DNA from: a virus
Length of the DNA stretch: 64,000 nucleotides
Virus record (IMG/VR): IMGVR_UViG_3300021368_000004
Span: 1-64,000 of that record
Reading direction: 5' to 3' (one strand)
This document shows positions 35,896 to 45,693 of the stretch, piece after piece. A program made the position numbers and the translations under genes. Under the pieces are notes generated by a model. It worked only from the letters and a program-made list of their open reading frames with translations, searched no databases and was not told the DNA's origin. How positions within the stretch are numbered: the first letter of the stretch is position 1; the number at the start of each line of letters is the position of its first letter.

Positions 35896-37731
35896 TTAGC
35901 TCGTTGTAACTATTTCTGCTTGTACGAATGATGGACCATCATCAAATACAACAATTTGGTTTTGACCAGGTGAAGATACAGATGCATTTGCTGCATCACC
36001 TGATATTTTAATGAAGTTATTTCCACCTATAATACTATCTACTCTAATACCTACTAGTTTTACAAGACCTGTAGAAGGTTCATATTCTCCTACATTATCA
36101 ACAAAAACTGTATCAGTTGCAGTCGCATGCAATTGTAATTTATAACTATCTAATTTATTTCTTATTTCAACACGATTACCATCTACAAAAAATGGTGTAG
36201 ACTTTATGACTGCCTTTTCATCATTTGGTTCTGCAAGTGGCGAAGCATATCTAAGGTCTACTGATTCAATAGTGCCGATAAAAGGTACAAATCTTTTTTG
36301 TAATTTTAAATCTGCACGTGAAGATAAAACAGATGGATCTACTTCATCAACAAGTGCTAACATATTTGATCTACGAAATGACTGATCGAATAATCCTGTA
36401 TTGTCAGTAAAATATTGTGTAACTACATCATCAACACGATTCTGAATCTCTTGAACAGATGATGATGTAAACTTAGGATTAAATTGGAATCTGACTTCTG
36501 TTTCTAAGAATGTAATATCAGGATCTTGGAACTTAATATCAAATGTGATAACCTGCAGCTGGTTTCCTAATGCAATAATATCACCCTTTGTCTTATCAAT
36601 AGTTGCCTGTGTTACATCATCTTTGAATACAACTGATAAGAACACAACTCCATATTCTTTACGTACAGCATCTTCACCGCCATATGCTTGAATATCTTTT
36701 ATCAGATAACCAAAGTTACGTTTTACAAGTGTTGCATAATCTACTGCTGTAACCATACGGTTTTGAGATGCATAAGAGAATGGTGCATTTTTACGAATAG
36801 ATTCTAATGTTTCAACCTCAGATCCAGAAACTGATTTAGTTACTGTAGTAGTTGTAAGATTAAAAGAATTTGTACCAGCGCCGGTAGTCACATTAACTTG
36901 TGCTATGGGTGTAAATGTTGTAGCTCCATTTGCAACTGGACCATTTGTAGAAAGATATTCTACTACAATTTTATTTCCTGCTGCTGGGGCTTTACCTAAT
37001 GTATAACCATCACCAAATGATAATTCATAAAAGCCATTAGGAGTTTCGCGTAAGATATAAACTTTAGATTGATCATCAATAGTATCTGCTTCTTTTAAAT
37101 CAGTATATGTAGAAAATGTTGTAGTAGTTAGATCATCAAATACACTTACAAATGCAGTTGTCGTATCGATATTTTTATCAGGTATTACATATGTAGTGTC
37201 AATAGAGTTTTCGCTGACGATAAATGTTTTAGTGGTATTAGTACCTTCTTTAATTGTAATGTCTGCTCTGTCTAAATTGTCTTTAAATACATATAGACCA
37301 AAGCCGTCGTCAGTAGCAGTTATAGTTCCTGTTGTCTCAAATGTATATTGTATATCATCAACTGTTGTATTAAACCTTGTTCCTCGAGGAAGAGATAACA
37401 CAGATGGCCGGCCTGCAAGATTACCGGTATTGACTGATAAATTAACTGTTGCAGATGATGCTGCCTTTGATGCAGGCATATAACCAATAGCTTCTGCAAG
37501 GGATACGACCGATGATCTAAGTTGAGCTGTTGTCAAATAAGATTCATTCAACGCCATATTTGCAATCAATGCATTGTAATGTGTATTGTATGCTAATACG
37601 TCAAGAAGATTAGAAAGACCAGAACCCTCATAGTTATAGTCCGCAAACTCTGTATTATTTTTTAACGATAGCTTTAGATTATTCTTAATCGTTGTAAAAT
37701 CTAAGTCAGTCGATCTAATTGTAGTTGCCAT
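35896..37731 (-). CDS. gp6: Baseplate wedge protein gp6
   Basis: 611 residues (T4 gp6: 660). MATTIRSTDLDFTTIKNNLK ... LSNLLDVLAYNTHYNALIANMALNESYL is the gp6/gpJ-family N-terminus. AVDYATLVKRNFGYLIKDIQAYGGED is the conserved core, and SRADLKLQKRFVPFIGTI follows near the C-terminus. gp6 forms the ring of the inner baseplate that opens during sheath contraction. It lies between gp25 (abutting) and 34872, the T4-like order of 25-6-wedge. Confidence 0.93.
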   Translation of the reverse strand: MATTIRSTDLDFTTIKNNLKLSLKNNTEFADYNYEGSGLSNLLDVLAYNTHYNALIANMALNESYLTTAQLRSSVVSLAEAIGYMPASKAASSATVNLSVNTGNLAGRPSVLSLPRGTRFNTTVDDIQYTFETTGTITATDDGFGLYVFKDNLDRADITIKEGTNTTKTFIVSENSIDTTYVIPDKNIDTTTAFVSVFDDLTTTTFSTYTDLKEADTIDDQSKVYILRETPNGFYELSFGDGYTLGKAPAAGNKIVVEYLSTNGPVANGATTFTPIAQVNVTTGAGTNSFNLTTTTVTKSVSGSEVETLESIRKNAPFSYASQNRMVTAVDYATLVKRNFGYLIKDIQAYGGEDAVRKEYGVVFLSVVFKDDVTQATIDKTKGDIIALGNQLQVITFDIKFQDPDITFLETEVRFQFNPKFTSSSVQEIQNRVDDVVTQYFTDNTGLFDQSFRRSNMLALVDEVDPSVLSSRADLKLQKRFVPFIGTIESVDLRYASPLAEPNDEKAVIKSTPFFVDGNRVEIRNKLDSYKLQLHATATDTVFVDNVGEYEPSTGLVKLVGIRVDSIIGGNNFIKISGDAANASVSSPGQNQIVVFDDGPSFVQAEIVTTS

Positions 37732-38169
37732 TTACCTTAACCTCGATATAGTAGTTTCTAAATCAATAATCTCTCCGGTAGTCATAACTCTAAATGTAAG
37801 CCTCACTCTTAGTGTATATGCATCAGGATTACTAACAACATTAATATCCATAATCTTTGCACGAGGTTCGTACTTATGCAATGTGGATTTTATATCTCGT
37901 TCTATACTCCTGTCCATTTGTGAATGAGCTAGTTCAAATAACATACCTGTTATATTAGAACCAAAAGTCATATTAAACGGTTTTTCGTATCGATTCGTAG
38001 AAACTATATTTTTTACGGATTGCTTGACCGCATCCGCTTCTAATTTTTTATAGATGTCTCCGCTAGGTTTTTTATCAAATAACAAGTCTATATCGGAATA
38101 CTTTTTCACTCTCGATGTAAGTATCGAGCTAGCTAAGTTTCCGTCTTCTATTGATAGTTGTCTTGACAT
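37732..38169 (-). CDS. gp25: Baseplate wedge protein gp25
   Basis: 145 residues (T4 gp25: 132). The core motif YEPRAKIMDI (Glu101-Pro102-Arg103) is the EPR signature of gp25-like proteins, where it binds the gp6 helix bundle and seeds sheath assembly. The N-terminus is SDIDLLFDKKPSGDIY, then VKNIVSTNRYEKPFNMTFGS and the LTFRVMTTGEIIDLETTISRLR end strand. It is the first gene after a late promoter (38187-38194) and abuts gp6 with no spacing, so gp25 and gp6 are co-expressed. Confidence 0.94.
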   Translation of the reverse strand: MSRQLSIEDGNLASSILTSRVKKYSDIDLLFDKKPSGDIYKKLEADAVKQSVKNIVSTNRYEKPFNMTFGSNITGMLFELAHSQMDRSIERDIKSTLHKYEPRAKIMDINVVSNPDAYTLRVRLTFRVMTTGEIIDLETTISRLR

Positions 38170-38186
38170 CTTAAACCTTTTTCATC

Positions 38187-38194
38187 TATTTATA
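38187..38194 (-). promoter_or_regulatory. T4-type late promoter (TATAAATA) for gp25-gp6
   Basis: Minus strand TATAAATA overlapping the stop codon of the spike gene (AAG TTA TAA ATA), 18-25 bases upstream of the gp25 ATG at 38169. Confidence 0.72.
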
Positions 38195-40187
38195 ACTTTA
38201 TTTCGACTAATGCATCATTTGATTGCACGTTATTATTGTATAATGTTTGAACTTGTCGCTTAAACCTAATATCTGTAAATGAAGTAATATCAGGTATCTC
38301 TACTATAATTTGTGCATTGAGATCTCCGAATGGATCATATGAGTCATAATCTAATGTAAGTTTGTCGAAATAACCTACTTCACTCCATGCCTTAGCTAAA
38401 TCAAATGATGTGTCTAAATCAATATTACCTGCTTGATCATGTACTTCGAATACTAAAGCTCTACCTTTATTTCTTAAATCGAGTATACCATTTGCTGTAA
38501 GCGTCTCTTCTTGTAGTTTACCGGGTGGTCCGATACCATATGTTTCTGGACTATAATAACCTTCAACAACTTTAACTGAATAGTTTTCAAATTCAGTAGG
38601 TGTATGATTACTATTTGCTATTGTCTTCATCAATTCTGACATAATAAAGTAATTCTTAGCTATTTGCTGTTTAACAGTATTAGTTAATGCATTGAACTTA
38701 CCATGATCATCAGTACCAATAAACTTACCTATTGAAGTATTATGGTTGATAAGAGTACTAGTATTCACCGTACCTAATATATTATTTTTAAATTTAAGTT
38801 CAGGTATGATATTCCATTTTACTTTTCTTTCACCTGTTTTAAATTTTTGTACCTTCGCAACTCCGCCTACTTGGCCGAGCGGATTGACTCCACGTTGTGA
38901 GTTTGCCGTTGATGTTACTGCAATTCTACCAAACTCTTTAGGTTGACCTTGTGCATAATTAGCATTCAATACACCAGATGCAACTTGATATGCTGTAAAT
39001 TCACTAAAGTCTCTATTCGTTTGTTCTCTCATTTTTGATCTGACTTCTTCTGTAGAATAGTCACGTACAAGAAGTTGATTCTTGAGGTAGTCATCAACAT
39101 CAATATGAATTTTACGTATACCACGATCTCCTACAGTAAGATATGAATTAGTCATACCTTCAGTTGGATTTGCGGTAGATGTATGAGTAATGCTACCAGA
39201 TCCGCTACCTCCACCACCGCTTCCATCTACTAATAAATCGCCAACTGAATTAAAGATGCTTATTCCTGCACCGCCGCCTAAGCTACCGGCTGTGACTGCA
39301 TGATCCGCAGTACCTTTTAGATTGCCATGGAATGAAGATCCGTAATGTACTGTAGTACCTCCACCGATTGTACCTCTATTACCGGCAACTGCGATATCCG
39401 TTGCAACAATATTAATATCAGGAGAAGATAAGTTTATCTGTTGTTCAGATGTGTATATACTTGGTCCCTTTGATACTATTTCTTGTGAACCTTCGGTTGC
39501 TACTACCAGATCCCCTTTCGTAACAAGAGTCTGCGTACCCAAAGTAAGGTTCGTAGTATTGCCTGCAACACTTTGTACAAACGTACCTGAAACCGAATTA
39601 CCATAATTTCCAAATACAGACGTCTTCGAATTATTGTCGATTTGCTCGGTTTTACTGCCTCGAGCATGGACATTATAGTCTCTACAATTGACATTATAAT
39701 CACCTGTTACATTAAGAGTTAAATTACCTTTGTAGGTTAGGTTTGCTTCACCTTCTACAATAACTTCATTACTACCATGACATACTTCTACTTTGTTCTT
39801 TGTAGATACTACTAAGACCGTACCGTCAGGTCTCAACTCTACGCCAGCACCAGTTTTATGTCTTAGCATAATTCTTTCACCGCCAGGTGTGTCATTTAAT
39901 TCTATGACATGACCTGATGCTGTCTCTCGAATATCAGCCATTCCATATTGTGTTGCGGCTGCTGGTTCTACCTCGAGATCTATATTCTTTACAGATCCAC
40001 CGACAGATAGCTGCTTACCACCGCCACCTCTTGCTGCTTTGTTAATAGAAGACTGATTATGATTTGTTTTACGTGGAAATTGACCTGCAGGATCTGTAAA
40101 AGCATTATCATTTTTACCTTGTGTATCAGTAAAGCCTTTACCAAATCTTAAGATTCGATCTACATAGTCGTCATTTTCTGTACTCAT
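38190..40187 (-). CDS. Baseplate hub spike protein, gp5 C-terminal-like
   Basis: 665 residues. From residue 75, IRETASGHVIELNDTPGGERIMLRHKTGAGVELRPDG and the following strand repeats (VEVCHGSNEVIVEGEANLTYKGNLTLNVTGDYNVNCRD) match the gp5/VgrG spike. This is the triple beta-helix needle that leads membrane piercing. The end of the helix is followed by a long fiber-like C-terminal half (residues about 330-665) not present in T4 gp5. It carries GGGGSGSG linkers and a FTDIRFKRQVQTLYN segment. The OB and lysozyme parts of gp5 are encoded separately at 41644. Confidence 0.83.
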   Translation of the reverse strand: MSTENDDYVDRILRFGKGFTDTQGKNDNAFTDPAGQFPRKTNHNQSSINKAARGGGGKQLSVGGSVKNIDLEVEPAAATQYGMADIRETASGHVIELNDTPGGERIMLRHKTGAGVELRPDGTVLVVSTKNKVEVCHGSNEVIVEGEANLTYKGNLTLNVTGDYNVNCRDYNVHARGSKTEQIDNNSKTSVFGNYGNSVSGTFVQSVAGNTTNLTLGTQTLVTKGDLVVATEGSQEIVSKGPSIYTSEQQINLSSPDINIVATDIAVAGNRGTIGGGTTVHYGSSFHGNLKGTADHAVTAGSLGGGAGISIFNSVGDLLVDGSGGGGSGSGSITHTSTANPTEGMTNSYLTVGDRGIRKIHIDVDDYLKNQLLVRDYSTEEVRSKMREQTNRDFSEFTAYQVASGVLNANYAQGQPKEFGRIAVTSTANSQRGVNPLGQVGGVAKVQKFKTGERKVKWNIIPELKFKNNILGTVNTSTLINHNTSIGKFIGTDDHGKFNALTNTVKQQIAKNYFIMSELMKTIANSNHTPTEFENYSVKVVEGYYSPETYGIGPPGKLQEETLTANGILDLRNKGRALVFEVHDQAGNIDLDTSFDLAKAWSEVGYFDKLTLDYDSYDPFGDLNAQIIVEIPDITSFTDIRFKRQVQTLYNNNVQSNDALVEIKL

Positions 40188-41647
40188 GTCACTCTCGCTC
40201 TCGCAGCTTCTAATTGTGCTGATGATAATGCTGATGCTGATTGTTTACCATTTGTATAAATGTTTTCTTTATTGAATTTATTATATACGTATTGTTGTAC
40301 GTCAAAGCCAGGATCTACTTTACCTTGATTTGATGTATCATTATGTCCCCATGCCTGGCCACCCGGCCATACAGTATAGAATGATTCAACAAACATTGCG
40401 AATGTATTCCATTGTTCTTCAGTAAAGCTATCAGCTGATGCTAATTTATCAGTATTTGCGTTTTTCATACCTGATGGAGTATTGAATCCACCTACAAAAC
40501 AAACACCTATCGAATATCTATTATGGCCATATGCTTTTGAGTGTGCACCCACTAAGTTAAGTGGTCGACCCCGTTGTAACTTACCATCTCTTTGTATTAC
40601 ATAATGATAACCACAACCACTAAATTCCCTATCTAAATGCCATCTATGAATATCTTCAGCAGTGATATTTTGATTTGTATATGTAGCAGACCAATGTGTG
40701 ACAAATTCTGTTATATCACGAGGTGATTCTCTAAATTCAGTTATCAATTCTTCTTTTGATCCTACTATGTCAAATGTATATGCATTGCCATTTGTAGGCG
40801 TATCGCTACCTTCCCAAGACAATTCTTGTTTAGTTAAGTCATAGTCTTGAGTAGTCTTTTTACCAATAGCTTTTTCTGTTGCTGCGTCAAGAACGTTTTT
40901 CTGGCTAATATCTACTGTATTAACTTTTTCTTCAATCTCTGATGCACTAAAGTTTTTAGAATTTTTTTCTAATAATTGAGAAGCTTCTCTCTTTCTATCT
41001 GCTAATAATAATCTTACTGTCTCATCTTTATCACTTTGAGATATGTTAGGCGCTACTTCATCTATGATAGGAAATATGCCTGTTTGTATATTCAGAATAC
41101 AATTAGCAAGTAGCGAGTTAGTAGGTGTGCCTATAATATTATTAAATGAACTATTAAAAGTTGATATTGAACTTGACAAACCAACGTGTTCATCAACACC
41201 TTTATCGATTATCTTATCAATATCATTGACTGATGATTTAGCATCTTCAACTGCAATAGTTTTTAATTCATTTCTATATGTACTTGCACTAGTACTTGTC
41301 ACTGTTGCAAGAGATTGACCGACGGCTTGTGGTGACCCTGATCCGATTACAGTATTCAATCGACCGGCCACTGATCTTGTACCAGTGATAAGATTAATAT
41401 CAGAATCATCTGAATCATTTACACTAGTTGCTGGCAGTATTGTGTCAAGTTGTGCAATAGACGGAGCAACGTTAATATTAGATATGCTCTTGATACCACT
41501 AATAGTCTGATCACTCTCTAGTAATGACTCGGACTGTAGCTTTGTGGTATTAGCAGCCTGTAATGCTTTCTCTCCTACTATAAGAAAATTAGAGTTCTTA
41601 AATGCAGTCAGTAGAGTTAAGTTTATTTCTCGAATATCTACACTCAT
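40184..41647 (-). CDS. Tail-associated N-acetylmuramoyl-L-alanine amidase
   Basis: 487 residues. The first 310 are of unknown fold with many Ser/Asn and helical linkers. The C-terminal domain (from about 318) is an Amidase_2/PGRP-type zinc amidase: EFVTHWSATYT, HRWHLDREFSGCGYHYVIQRDGKLQRGRPLNLVGAHSKA, NRYSIGVCFVGG, and WGHNDTSNQGKVDPGFDV with the zinc His and catalytic-type Lys. It should cut the amide between MurNAc and L-Ala during infection. It lies between the gp5 OB/lysozyme protein and the gp5-like spike, which suggests it is part of the same needle. Confidence 0.85.
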   Translation of the reverse strand: MSVDIREINLTLLTAFKNSNFLIVGEKALQAANTTKLQSESLLESDQTISGIKSISNINVAPSIAQLDTILPATSVNDSDDSDINLITGTRSVAGRLNTVIGSGSPQAVGQSLATVTSTSASTYRNELKTIAVEDAKSSVNDIDKIIDKGVDEHVGLSSSISTFNSSFNNIIGTPTNSLLANCILNIQTGIFPIIDEVAPNISQSDKDETVRLLLADRKREASQLLEKNSKNFSASEIEEKVNTVDISQKNVLDAATEKAIGKKTTQDYDLTKQELSWEGSDTPTNGNAYTFDIVGSKEELITEFRESPRDITEFVTHWSATYTNQNITAEDIHRWHLDREFSGCGYHYVIQRDGKLQRGRPLNLVGAHSKAYGHNRYSIGVCFVGGFNTPSGMKNANTDKLASADSFTEEQWNTFAMFVESFYTVWPGGQAWGHNDTSNQGKVDPGFDVQQYVYNKFNKENIYTNGKQSASALSSAQLEAARARVT

Positions 41648-42501
41648 CCATAAGTCTCCAATACTCTTTTAGCGGCTGCAATACGTCTATCCAGATGCGG
41701 AACACCTGGCTTTTCATATTTATTGCATATATGTGTAGTCGCTTTATCTACATTAGTCATGGCTTTAAATGTATTATAACCATAATAGTTACCCTCTGTA
41801 GTAAACTCGTAATGAAAGAATTGTAATTGTGTTTCTAATTTACGATAATTTAATTCTCTATCATCAGCATATGCTTGTAGTCTTTGCAATCTACCGGCTG
41901 CAGGGTTCCATTGTGCAATACCAAATGATGCTTCACCCGGAACATTAGATGTAACTTCGGGATCCATACCTGATTCTATTATAAAATTACCACATATCGC
42001 AGAGGCCTGTATTTTTGAGTATCCATTACCTACAAGAAAGTTAAAGGCTTTTTCTGTATTACTATTGCCAATTAAAGTTTGACTTAATCCGTCGACACCT
42101 TTAGGTGGAACATCTCTAGATTCTGTTTCATTCGGTACTTCTGATGCTTCTAGTGCTGGTGCATCAAAATCATCGGGTGGGTATATGTCGTCTGGTCTAA
42201 CTTCAATGCGTGGAATCGATCCCATAATAACTGGCTGTTGTGATAATTGACCATCCATAAAGAATCCGAATACCATTGCACCGGGCTTAAGACCTGGACT
42301 TCGCCCTAATCCACTTACACCATCTTCTGTTGTAGGTACAAGGCACGACGCCCATGGTAATGCAGACTCGGGTACTGCATCAACGTCGTCATTGTGCACA
42401 CCATATATTCTAACTCTGCATCTACCTACATGTAATGGATCGGAATTGCTTTCAACAATACCAATAAACCATCTTAGTGTATCTCCGTAAAATGTATTCA
42501 T
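41644..42501 (-). CDS. gp5: gp5-type OB-fold plus tail lysozyme
   Basis: 285 residues. Residues 8-100 are the gp5 N-terminal OB domain (TLRWFIGIVESNSDPLHVGR ... GVSGLGRSPGLKPGAMVFGFFMD ... QPVIMGSIP). A linker follows, then from about 147 a phage tail lysozyme domain (PF18013 type): NFLVGNGYSKIQASAICGNFIIESGMDP ... GIAQWNPAAGRLQRLQAY, with the likely catalytic Glu in IESGMDP. In T4, OB, lysozyme and spike are one chain; here the spike is a separate gene (38190). It shares ATGA overlaps with both neighbours. Confidence 0.86.
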   Translation of the reverse strand: MNTFYGDTLRWFIGIVESNSDPLHVGRCRVRIYGVHNDDVDAVPESALPWASCLVPTTEDGVSGLGRSPGLKPGAMVFGFFMDGQLSQQPVIMGSIPRIEVRPDDIYPPDDFDAPALEASEVPNETESRDVPPKGVDGLSQTLIGNSNTEKAFNFLVGNGYSKIQASAICGNFIIESGMDPEVTSNVPGEASFGIAQWNPAAGRLQRLQAYADDRELNYRKLETQLQFFHYEFTTEGNYYGYNTFKAMTNVDKATTHICNKYEKPGVPHLDRRIAAAKRVLETYG

Positions 42502-43790
42502 AAACTAGTATATCCCTTAGGTCCAACAGCTAGGGTTTTATCTGTGCTATTTGTTAATTTACTACATGTCATTGCTTGGCTGTATTTATTTTCACTAAAC
42601 TTATGCTTTACTTCTAATACGACAAAAGGACCACTTGTAACTTTATCTAAAATATTACCCGGCCGTGGTAAGTTAATCATTATCTGTTCGCCTACAAATA
42701 CTGTATCTTTATAAAAATTCAATACGCCAGGTAATATTATATTAATTTTCTTTTTATCAAGAGCTTTATGCAATGCATTAGATTTCATTTTGTTAACATG
42801 CATTTCTAAATCTTGTTCATCATGATAACCTAATTCATCCATTGTAGTATGATTGACTATTCGATATAATACATTAGGATCATATTGATCTAAAGTTTTT
42901 TCTCTTATTTTAAAATCTTTATTGTATATAGAATCATCTTTTGCATCTAATACTTCTGTAATATTGAATCTATTATTTCTATTACGTCTATTAGTACTTA
43001 AGTTTAAAACATTATATTGATTTTGTACTGCACCATTCATTAACATTTCTGCTGTGTCATTCGTACCAATATCACGCATGTATTCTATATTAGTAAGTTG
43101 AGTTTTTCTATCTGGACTATAGTTTTGTGCATTGCTAAATGTAAAAGGTATTTTATTAATAGGATCAGTCTCTATCATATCTGATAGACTTTTCATTCTA
43201 ATGCTATCTTCTTTAAGTGTTGCATATACAAAGAATGGATAACCATTTCTATCTGACGCTCTTTTACGAATCGTTTCTACAACTGCTAGCGGAGATATAA
43301 ACGGAGATATGTAAGTGAATGCAGACTGTGCAGATGTTTTACCTATCAAGTTTAATTCTTTATCAAACTCTGATGATAATACATTTTTAATAATCTGACT
43401 AGGCGTACCTTGATATGCATTGGATACTTTCTTTAGAACATCTAAAAAGAATATTTCTTCTGCAATGTAAAAATTGTATGCATAACCGGTTTCATCCATT
43501 TTAGTTTTACCGACTGTGCGTGTGATAATAAAATTCTTTTTAAACGTATAGTCATATTCTTGTGCAACTATAGAAAGCTCTAAACGTTCAGTACCATCCA
43601 TTTTCAATTCTTCAAATGCAAATTGTGTATCTACACAAACCATATTGCCTGTAATATATGGAATATTTACTGATTCGTATAATGTTAATTCCATTATAGT
43701 CGCGCTTATATCAAGTTCGATACCTTTTTCGGGTATACTCAATATAACATTATGAAACTGAAATTCACTTTCTGAGGAAACTTGTGACAT
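42498..43790 (-). CDS. gp27: Baseplate hub protein gp27
   Basis: 430 residues (T4 gp27: 391). VSSESEFQFHNVILSIPEKGIELDISATIMELTLYESVNIPYITG starts the tube-like fold. FSNAQNYSPDRKTQLTNIEYM and the C-terminal PGVLNFYKDTVFVGEQIMINLPRPGN are typical gp27/gpD elements. Trimers form the hub that links the gp5 needle to the tail tube. The gene order gp53-gp27-gp5 supports the assignment. It overlaps the gp5 lysozyme gene by 4 bp. Confidence 0.84.
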   Translation of the reverse strand: MSQVSSESEFQFHNVILSIPEKGIELDISATIMELTLYESVNIPYITGNMVCVDTQFAFEELKMDGTERLELSIVAQEYDYTFKKNFIITRTVGKTKMDETGYAYNFYIAEEIFFLDVLKKVSNAYQGTPSQIIKNVLSSEFDKELNLIGKTSAQSAFTYISPFISPLAVVETIRKRASDRNGYPFFVYATLKEDSIRMKSLSDMIETDPINKIPFTFSNAQNYSPDRKTQLTNIEYMRDIGTNDTAEMLMNGAVQNQYNVLNLSTNRRNRNNRFNITEVLDAKDDSIYNKDFKIREKTLDQYDPNVLYRIVNHTTMDELGYHDEQDLEMHVNKMKSNALHKALDKKKINIILPGVLNFYKDTVFVGEQIMINLPRPGNILDKVTSGPFVVLEVKHKFSENKYSQAMTCSKLTNSTDKTLAVGPKGYTSL

Positions 43791-43791
43791 A

Positions 43792-44523
43792 TTATCTCAA
43801 TGCTTTGTTAAATTCTGAATATATTTGTCCTATAACATCAGGTCTAATTATTTTAATTCTTTTGCGATTCTCATTTTCTGCAATAAATCGTTCTGAAAAT
43901 GTAACAGGAGTTACGACAGACGGTGCAGCTTGTAATGGATCTATATCTACATAATTTCCATTTGCATCTTCATAATGATGCACTGCATTATATTGCTTAC
44001 CAGCGAATTGTACGTTAATAGTATCAGGATTAAAGAAACCAAATCCAGCTTCAACAACCTCAGCAGCTTGAAAATCAAATGAATTTTCTACATCAACTAT
44101 AATTTGTCCTAAGTCAGGATGTGTTTGTACAATATTTCCAAATGCGCCACTCTTTTTACCAGTAGCACGGTTACCTATTTTAAAATCACCCTTGAACCAA
44201 TTATCAAATGTACGAATAAATTGGTGAGGATAATACTTACCCATCTGTTCAAATACTTCTTGAGCAGTTAAAGGCCATCCTTCTTCTTTTATTTTATCGT
44301 TAATATAATAAAATAACCAGTAATATCTAATATCTCCGTAAAGACGGTATGAAAGAATATCAGGTCTGTCTCCGTCTAATATAGTATAATCTGTATAAAT
44401 CGTGATATCATCTTTTACTTGATCGATTATATCTACATATGTACCAAGGTTTTGTGCAACAACTGGATCTAATTCGTTGCCGAATCTATATAATACTTTA
44501 GGATAATTTCTGAAATGTGGCAT
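43792..44523 (-). CDS. gp53: Baseplate wedge protein gp53
   Basis: 243 residues (T4 gp53: 196). MPHFRNYPKVLYRFGNELDP and RPDILSYRLYGDIRYYWLFYYIN are the gp53 hallmarks. A LysM-like segment follows (the T4 protein has one) near PHQFIRTFDNWFKGDFKIG, and a conserved KRIKIIRPDVIGQIYSEF end. gp53 joins wedges at the hub end of the baseplate in T4. It overlaps gp48 by one base. Confidence 0.86.
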   Translation of the reverse strand: MPHFRNYPKVLYRFGNELDPVVAQNLGTYVDIIDQVKDDITIYTDYTILDGDRPDILSYRLYGDIRYYWLFYYINDKIKEEGWPLTAQEVFEQMGKYYPHQFIRTFDNWFKGDFKIGNRATGKKSGAFGNIVQTHPDLGQIIVDVENSFDFQAAEVVEAGFGFFNPDTINVQFAGKQYNAVHHYEDANGNYVDIDPLQAAPSVVTPVTFSERFIAENENRKRIKIIRPDVIGQIYSEFNKALR

Positions 44524-45647
44524 TATTCAAAATCTCCCATTATATCATCAGATGCTAATGCTGATGTTTTATTTAAATAATCTCTTTCTATTAATATGTC
44601 ATGTTTGTTAAGTGGTCTATATTCGATAAACTTTAAAGACATTGTAGCATCGTGATATTTACCATTATCATAAAACGACATTGCAGTTGTATTATATGTT
44701 ACATCGACCGCCTGCAAATATGCTGGCAAAAATCTAGTTATAATCGGTAATATACGACCATCTTCAGATGTATATGTTGCTTCAATAGTCATTAGATTAG
44801 GAAATCTATATGCTAAAGAAACTCCAGTATCACCTGCTCCTAATTCAACAGGTAATTGTTCCATTCTAAAAAAGTCAATTATGTTTTCTATAGCTATAGA
44901 TTCTTCTTCACTAGTAGGGATCATTTGAAATGTAAATGACCATTCTCTAATATTCACTTGTTTAAATATAGATCTTGTATTTGGACTCACCTGAATACGT
45001 GTAGCATTAGTTACACCTAATCCTGCAGACGTATTAAGTTTACTCACTAATCGATTAGCAAGAAGAGATCCAAACTCTCCACTTACATTACCTGCCATCA
45101 TATCTCCAATACCACCTAATCCAGCAGATAATGCAGAACCCGCAATACTTGCTAAACTGCCAGTTCCACCCATAATTGCAGCAGACACTGCACCGCCTAT
45201 AGGACCAAGATTTTCTGGTCCGACAGCTACGTTTTCCATTTGTTGTACATTCATAGGTAAAAATAAAGATACGTGTCTATCTTCTAAATCACCAAAATAA
45301 TCACTATTCTTACCTGTTCTTATAATAGGTTCTAAACCACGAACAGGATTTGCTTCACCTGCATTAGGTCCATCTGGCGATAAATCTGGAGTTTGTTCAT
45401 CAGTTTTTTTCTTTATAGCTGTAAAATCTTTAAGATTATCGACTAATGCAGTACCTACATTTTCTAATATTTCAGATAAATCTGTATCACCTAGAAAACT
45501 ACTAACAGTTTGGCCATTTACTTTCATTGGTTGAAAATGCAATGAAGCTCTATAATTAGATTCATTAAGCATTCCTAGTGATACGTTCGGCGGAAACTCG
45601 TACCAATACTTTGCACCTTCAGTTATTTTTTCTCTGTGTGGAGGCAT
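44523..45647 (-). CDS. gp48: Baseplate tail-tube cap protein gp48
   Basis: 374 residues (T4 gp48: 364). RIQVSPNTRSIFKQVNIREWSFTFQMIPTSEEES ... IIDFFRMEQLPVEL is the gp48 core. A long Gly/Ala-rich insertion (GAVSAAIMGGTGSLASIAGS ... GLGGIGDMMAG) lies in the middle and could be a flexible or membrane-active loop. The C-terminal half ends with SLKFIEYRPLNKHDI. gp48 caps the hub and starts tail tube growth with gp54. It is the first gene of the minus-strand baseplate operon and sits after an oppositely facing late-promoter pair. Confidence 0.88.
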   Translation of the reverse strand: MPPHREKITEGAKYWYEFPPNVSLGMLNESNYRASLHFQPMKVNGQTVSSFLGDTDLSEILENVGTALVDNLKDFTAIKKKTDEQTPDLSPDGPNAGEANPVRGLEPIIRTGKNSDYFGDLEDRHVSLFLPMNVQQMENVAVGPENLGPIGGAVSAAIMGGTGSLASIAGSALSAGLGGIGDMMAGNVSGEFGSLLANRLVSKLNTSAGLGVTNATRIQVSPNTRSIFKQVNIREWSFTFQMIPTSEEESIAIENIIDFFRMEQLPVELGAGDTGVSLAYRFPNLMTIEATYTSEDGRILPIITRFLPAYLQAVDVTYNTTAMSFYDNGKYHDATMSLKFIEYRPLNKHDILIERDYLNKTSALASDDIMGDFE

Positions 45648-45657
45648 ACTAATATCC

Positions 45658-45665
45658 TATAAATA
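45658..45665 (+). promoter_or_regulatory. Plus-strand late promoter for gp4
   Basis: Plus strand TATAAATA, 29-36 bases before the gp4 ATG at 45694. It lies upstream of and overlaps the leader of the minus-strand promoter at 45677-45684. Confidence 0.7.
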
Positions 45666-45676
45666 AACATTTACAC

Positions 45677-45684
45677 TATTTATA
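45677..45684 (-). promoter_or_regulatory. Minus-strand late promoter for the gp48 baseplate operon
   Basis: Minus strand TATAAATA, 30-37 bases upstream of the gp48 ATG at 45647. Together with 45658-45665 it forms a divergent pair whose start sites face across about 12 bp, so each polymerase's first transcribed bases cover the other's -10 box. Confidence 0.7.
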
Positions 45685-45693
45685 ACAATTTTC

